Source: Symbiodinium kawagutii
Taxonomy: Eukaryota > Sar > Dinophyceae > Suessiales > Symbiodiniaceae
Direction of reading: 5' to 3'
Length of the DNA stretch: 64,000 nucleotides
Assembly: GCA_009767595.1 (NCBI GenBank)
Contig: VSDK01027717.1
Coordinates: 12,710-76,709, forward strand
Shown: positions 61,104-64,000 of the stretch, in pieces
Layout: each line of letters starts with the position of its first letter
Position numbering within the stretch: the stretch's first letter is position 1
Program-made: the position numbers and the translations under genes
The notes under the pieces: model-generated
Told to the model about the DNA's origin: nothing
Seen by the model: the letters and a program-made list of their open reading frames with translations, nothing else
The model's database searches: none

Positions 61104-62580
61104 AAAATACCAAAGGAATCAACGTGCAAGGACTCGAGAAAGAACTCCGAACTAGGCGTCCAAACTGCTCCCGAACGGGCTTGCACCGCTGGATGTCCCT
61201 CCTAGGCCGCCAGCCCACAGGAAAGGCCAATCACGAAGTGTTGCAGGGCCATTGATTCGTTGAGCAAACACCAGGCATCCATGCGTGACGTTTAGGCAAG
61301 GACATCATCAAATTTGGGGGCAACCCACGAATGGAGAGATCCCCACAAAGTGTTTAGCTATTGCTGGTGACCAACTCTGTTTTCCATGAACGTTCCATGA
61401 ATCATGATGAATCTCTAAACAATCATCTCCAACCACAAATGATCAACTACAGTATACTTAGGTTCCATGTGGTGTCTGCTTGCGGCATGATTGTTCAACG
61501 GTCACTAGCACTCATAGCAACGATTATATAAATGATAATTGATGGTTTGCCATCAAACATCAGCAAATACAGGGGTTTCGTTACCAGCTGGATCCCCCTC
61601 ACCATCAACCTTTATTGAAATTAGGTAACCATGGTATGTTGAAGCCATGGCATCAAACAGGGATAGTAAACCGGTATCAGTCATTACCACCCTAATTACT
61701 GCCAATTCAAAACAAAGCCTTTGCTCATGATGGTTCACGACCATAAGCACACGCTATATTTATGGAATCAAACTGTATATAACTCAACTAACTTATAGTG
61801 CCACCACTATGGTAACCGACCTGTAACTAACCACCACTACAACGGTTGACCGTACCATGATGCACCACGAACTTCTGGCGTACCTCCAAAGAGACCTCCG
61901 GACGTGGCACCACCGCCTCAAGGAAGCGATAGGAACCGTCCTTTCCAAGGAGCTTGGTTGGAACTAACTTGCCTTGAACCTATATAAGGATAAATTGGAT
62001 TTCATTAGGACATATGACATACCCTTGATTAGAAATCATTGGCTTGGTTTGGATGAATTAGATTTCATTAGGACATACCTGGCCACCATAGTTCAAACCG
62101 AATCAACAGCACCGCATCAGCTGCAGCAACTGTCGGAGCCACGAGCTCCACGATCCTCAAATTCACTGAGATCCAGACCACCCCCGAAAGGACTTGAACT
62201 GGAGCCGCCTCACAAAACGGCACCCGATTTGAATCTTAATGGCTGAATCATGAGTTGCAACAAAGACGCATGATCTGTTTTCTCCAGCTTGGGTCTAACC
62301 GTATAACCGTATGTAGCTGGATGAGCTTGTCCTCAAGCACCGTCAATCTGCTGTGCCTAAATTCTTGCACATGGATATCAAAACAGGTGTGCCGAAATGT
62401 TGATGCCTGCATGTGCCCGTCGTTAGGCACCGTAAAACTACCGTGCCTAAACCTTACATCATCTCTGCACCAACGCAGATCAAAACTGCTGTGCCTAAAC
62501 CTTACTACCTACAAAGGCAATTTTGCCTATTAGTTCACATGCACACAGAAACAGCCCTTGGGTGCTCTCAAGTACATCTT
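61104..62580. other. Unassigned with small coding-like patches
   Basis: 61140-61250 is GC-richer with open minus frames (VQARSGAVWTPSSEF). 61884-61925 codes GGGATSGGLFGGTPE on the minus strand. 62320-62510 has four imperfect 'ctgtgcctaaa' repeats. No gene recognised. Confidence 0.3.
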
Positions 62581-62690
62581 CTGGTTGGTGGTTTCAACCC
62601 CTTTGAAGAATATTAGTCAACCAACCAACCAACCACTTGTTAATACTAGAGAAATGAAACATGATTGAAAAACACCAACCAAACTTTTAT
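62581..62690. mobile_element. MITE-like element, family C
   Basis: Starts CTGGTTGGTGGTTTCAACCC and ends GATTGAAAAACACCAACCA. Interior ATTAGTCAACCAACC, followed by a short (CCAA)n expansion. Confidence 0.65.
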
Positions 62691-62919
62691 TTGATGGAAT
62701 GTGTTCCTATTTGATGAGGGTTCAACCCCAATCAACCCCAGTCTTTCCTTCCCCATGGCATGTCACCCGCTGCACACGGCCGCGCCTCCGCTAAACAAAC
62801 CCCCACCCGAGCCGGCACCTGGGAAGCTCCACAGCTCATGCCCAGCCATGGGTTGAGGAACCAATGGTGGGTTGGTGGTATGTGAACTGGGAAATTTGAC
62901 GTCTAAATGGTGGTTTAGT

Positions 62920-63100
62920 GATGGTTGAATCATGGTTTGGTGATGGTTTAATTATGGTTTCATGATGGTTTGATATGGTTTCATGATGGGTTGATATGGT
63001 TTCATGATGGTTTCTTGATGGTTTCTTGATGATTTCTTGATGGTTTCTTGATGGTTTCATTATGGTTTGATATGGCTTGACGTGGTTTGATGATGGTTTA
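62920..63100. repeat. Degenerate 12-bp GATGGTTTCATG tandem repeat
   Basis: Units GATGGTTTCATG, GATGGTTTCTTG and GATATGGTTTCAT alternate for about 180 bases. The minus-strand frame through it (HHETISN repeats) is an artefact. Confidence 0.8.
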
Positions 63101-63316
63101 ACAATGATGTCTCTGAGGATTGAAATGGGCTGTTCTTGCGGATGATCCCACTGTTTCAACATTTGCCATTGCAATAGCACCAAACACTTATCAGTGGGAT
63201 ATCGAGAAGGGTTGGCATTGCCAACTGTGGCTGGCTGGTTCAGTAGTGACCTGGTTGCTTCAACAGAGAACCCAACTGCTACTGAAGTGTTTCTCAAAAG
63301 TGGAATGGGTTCTCAG

Positions 63317-63380
63317 GTGAAATGCTATACCACCATTTCATTTAAGTGATCATAAGTGGAATGGTGATATAGCATTTCAC
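63317..63380. repeat. 24-bp hairpin
   Basis: Arms 63317-63340 and 63357-63380 pair with two mismatches (GTGAAATGCTATACCACCAT against ATGGTGATATAGCATTTCAC), with a 16-base loop. Possible fold-back element or RNA stem-loop. Confidence 0.75.
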
Positions 63381-63436
63381 ATCATTTAACCTACCGACTT
63401 ATTGTGTTGGAGGCATTCCACTTACCATGTCCTTGC

Positions 63437-63655
63437 TTATGAAAAGTGCAATGCCTCCAATCGCCAAGACTTTATCCCAGGTCCGCAGTGCTTTCCAGCA
63501 AAACCTACGACCGGATACTGGGGGCTGTGGCGCAACTGGCATCCCATCGCCGCCCAAATCAACTGCTGAGGACCCCCAACTGCTGCTTCCGAAGGGGCTG
63601 GCAGTGCTGCCAGAAGTCCCTCCTGGAAATCGCCGGACTTGTCAGCTAGGCCCAT
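63437..63655 (-). CDS. Exon-like GC-rich segment, unrecognised
   Basis: Minus frame with KSGDFQEGLLAALPAPSEAA, GGPQQLIWAAMGCQLRHSP and VVGFAGKHCGPG. An acceptor-like GACAAG|TCC lies near 63641. Plus-strand frames are also open, so strand is inferred from the rest of the window. No family recognised. Confidence 0.3.
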   Translation of the reverse strand: MGLADKSGDFQEGLLAALPAPSEAAVGGPQQLIWAAMGCQLRHSPQYPVVGFAGKHCGPGIKSWRLEALHFS

Positions 63656-63684
63656 TTACCATCAACAAACCCTGAACCCTATAT

Positions 63685-64000
63685 TCATAAATTTTGTCTA
63701 TACATGTCTATACCATTTCTAAATGAACCATTATCTTCACATGTGGGATCACCCGGTCCAAAAGCATGCAAAAGACATCCGTTTTTGCCAGGGAACCCAT
63801 CACTCCACATCAGCATCCTCATCAATTCACGGGCTAATGTGGTCAGTTCATGGCCCATCCAGCCATCCTTCAGCCATGATCTTTCACAGAAAGGCGGCTG
63901 CATCCCCACTTCAGAAACGTGCTGGAAATCGGCGCCGGAAACTCTCGAGCTTGAACCACTGCCATATCCCCAGCCTCCAAAGAGGCCCCCTCCAGATGTA
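63685..64000 (-). CDS. Exon-like frame at the right edge with GGGLFGG motif
   Basis: Open from the window edge to a stop at 63685. It begins TSGGGLFGGWGYGSGSS (the dispersed GGGLFGG motif), then VSEVGMQPPFCERSWLKDG, MRMLMWSDGFPGKNG and LLHAFGPGDPTCED. Composition is protein-like. The start is outside the window. The function is unknown. The glycine-rich start could be a low-complexity linker. Confidence 0.35.
   Translation of the reverse strand, partial: TSGGGLFGGWGYGSGSSSRVSGADFQHVSEVGMQPPFCERSWLKDGWMGHELTTLARELMRMLMWSDGFPGKNGCLLHAFGPGDPTCEDNGSFRNGIDMYRQNL

Noticed and set aside
1-64000. tRNA, rRNA and spliced-leader RNA genes
   Set aside because: Looked for tRNA B-box words and the dinoflagellate spliced-leader sequence by eye. 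None was convincing on either strand.
1-64000. Retrotransposon or transposase coding regions
   Set aside because: No reverse transcriptase, integrase or transposase motif was seen in any frame. Only short non-coding elements are present.

Overview
The window is nuclear DNA of a dinoflagellate, most likely a symbiodiniacean or related suessialean; the genus cannot be told from the sequence. Three features support this. First, there are intron-rich modules of the 'LPxxLxxLxFGxxFNQPLxxV' leucine-rich repeat (LRR) class. Second, there are RCC1/HERC-type repeat genes with the 'VSAGxxHTVLLRSDG' signature. Third, there are 44-residue TPR-like repeats expanded in tandem paralogues. GC content is moderate, simple repeats are dense, and splice acceptors read AG|G. 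No bacterial operon structure, ribosome-binding sites, rRNA or convincing tRNA was seen. Every confident coding segment is on the minus strand, as expected of a dinoflagellate unidirectional gene block.

Layout by coordinate (transcription runs from high to low). 1-21.2 kb: seventeen short GC-rich LRR exons or exon relics, most with a readable splice acceptor, separated by introns of AT-rich, ACCATC/GATGGT-rich DNA. At 8.1-13.0 kb this series is interrupted by three tandem RCC1-repeat genes of seven repeats each. The middle one is frameshifted and two of them share a nearly identical block. 22.3-27.3 kb: several exon-like segments of unrecognised genes. 27.3-31.2 kb and 32.9-38.5 kb: mostly non-coding DNA with small inverted-repeat elements. 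31.29-32.53 kb: a lone member of the ART-like/TPR family. 38.57-41.65 kb: a 14-bp minisatellite whose core is a 56-bp higher-order repeat in about 25 copies; it contains a 267-base assembly gap and is followed by a 54-bp tandem array. 43.1-57.6 kb: four tandem ART-like/TPR genes with 10, 4, 12 and 6 TPR-like units. Their upstream regions are also duplicated and carry the same inverted-repeat elements, (ATC)n and (CAA)n tracts, and two small exon-like motifs. 57.6-64 kb: a decayed upstream copy, more inverted-repeat elements, and exon-like sequence running off the right edge.

The five ART-like/TPR proteins share a roughly 225-residue N-terminal domain. It has an FHYT motif and a GLGIY motif that recall HYD1-type ADP-ribosyltransferase folds. 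A helical linker follows, then a variable number of 44-residue TPR-like units. The rapid unit-number change and the shared upstream segments point to recent tandem duplication with exchange between copies. This family and its duplicated context are the best candidates for something undescribed. The nested 7-bp array at 50.5-51.2 kb and the 56-bp higher-order satellite are the most striking non-coding structures.

Limits: exon boundaries were inferred by eye from splice motifs. Domain calls are by recognition, without database searches.
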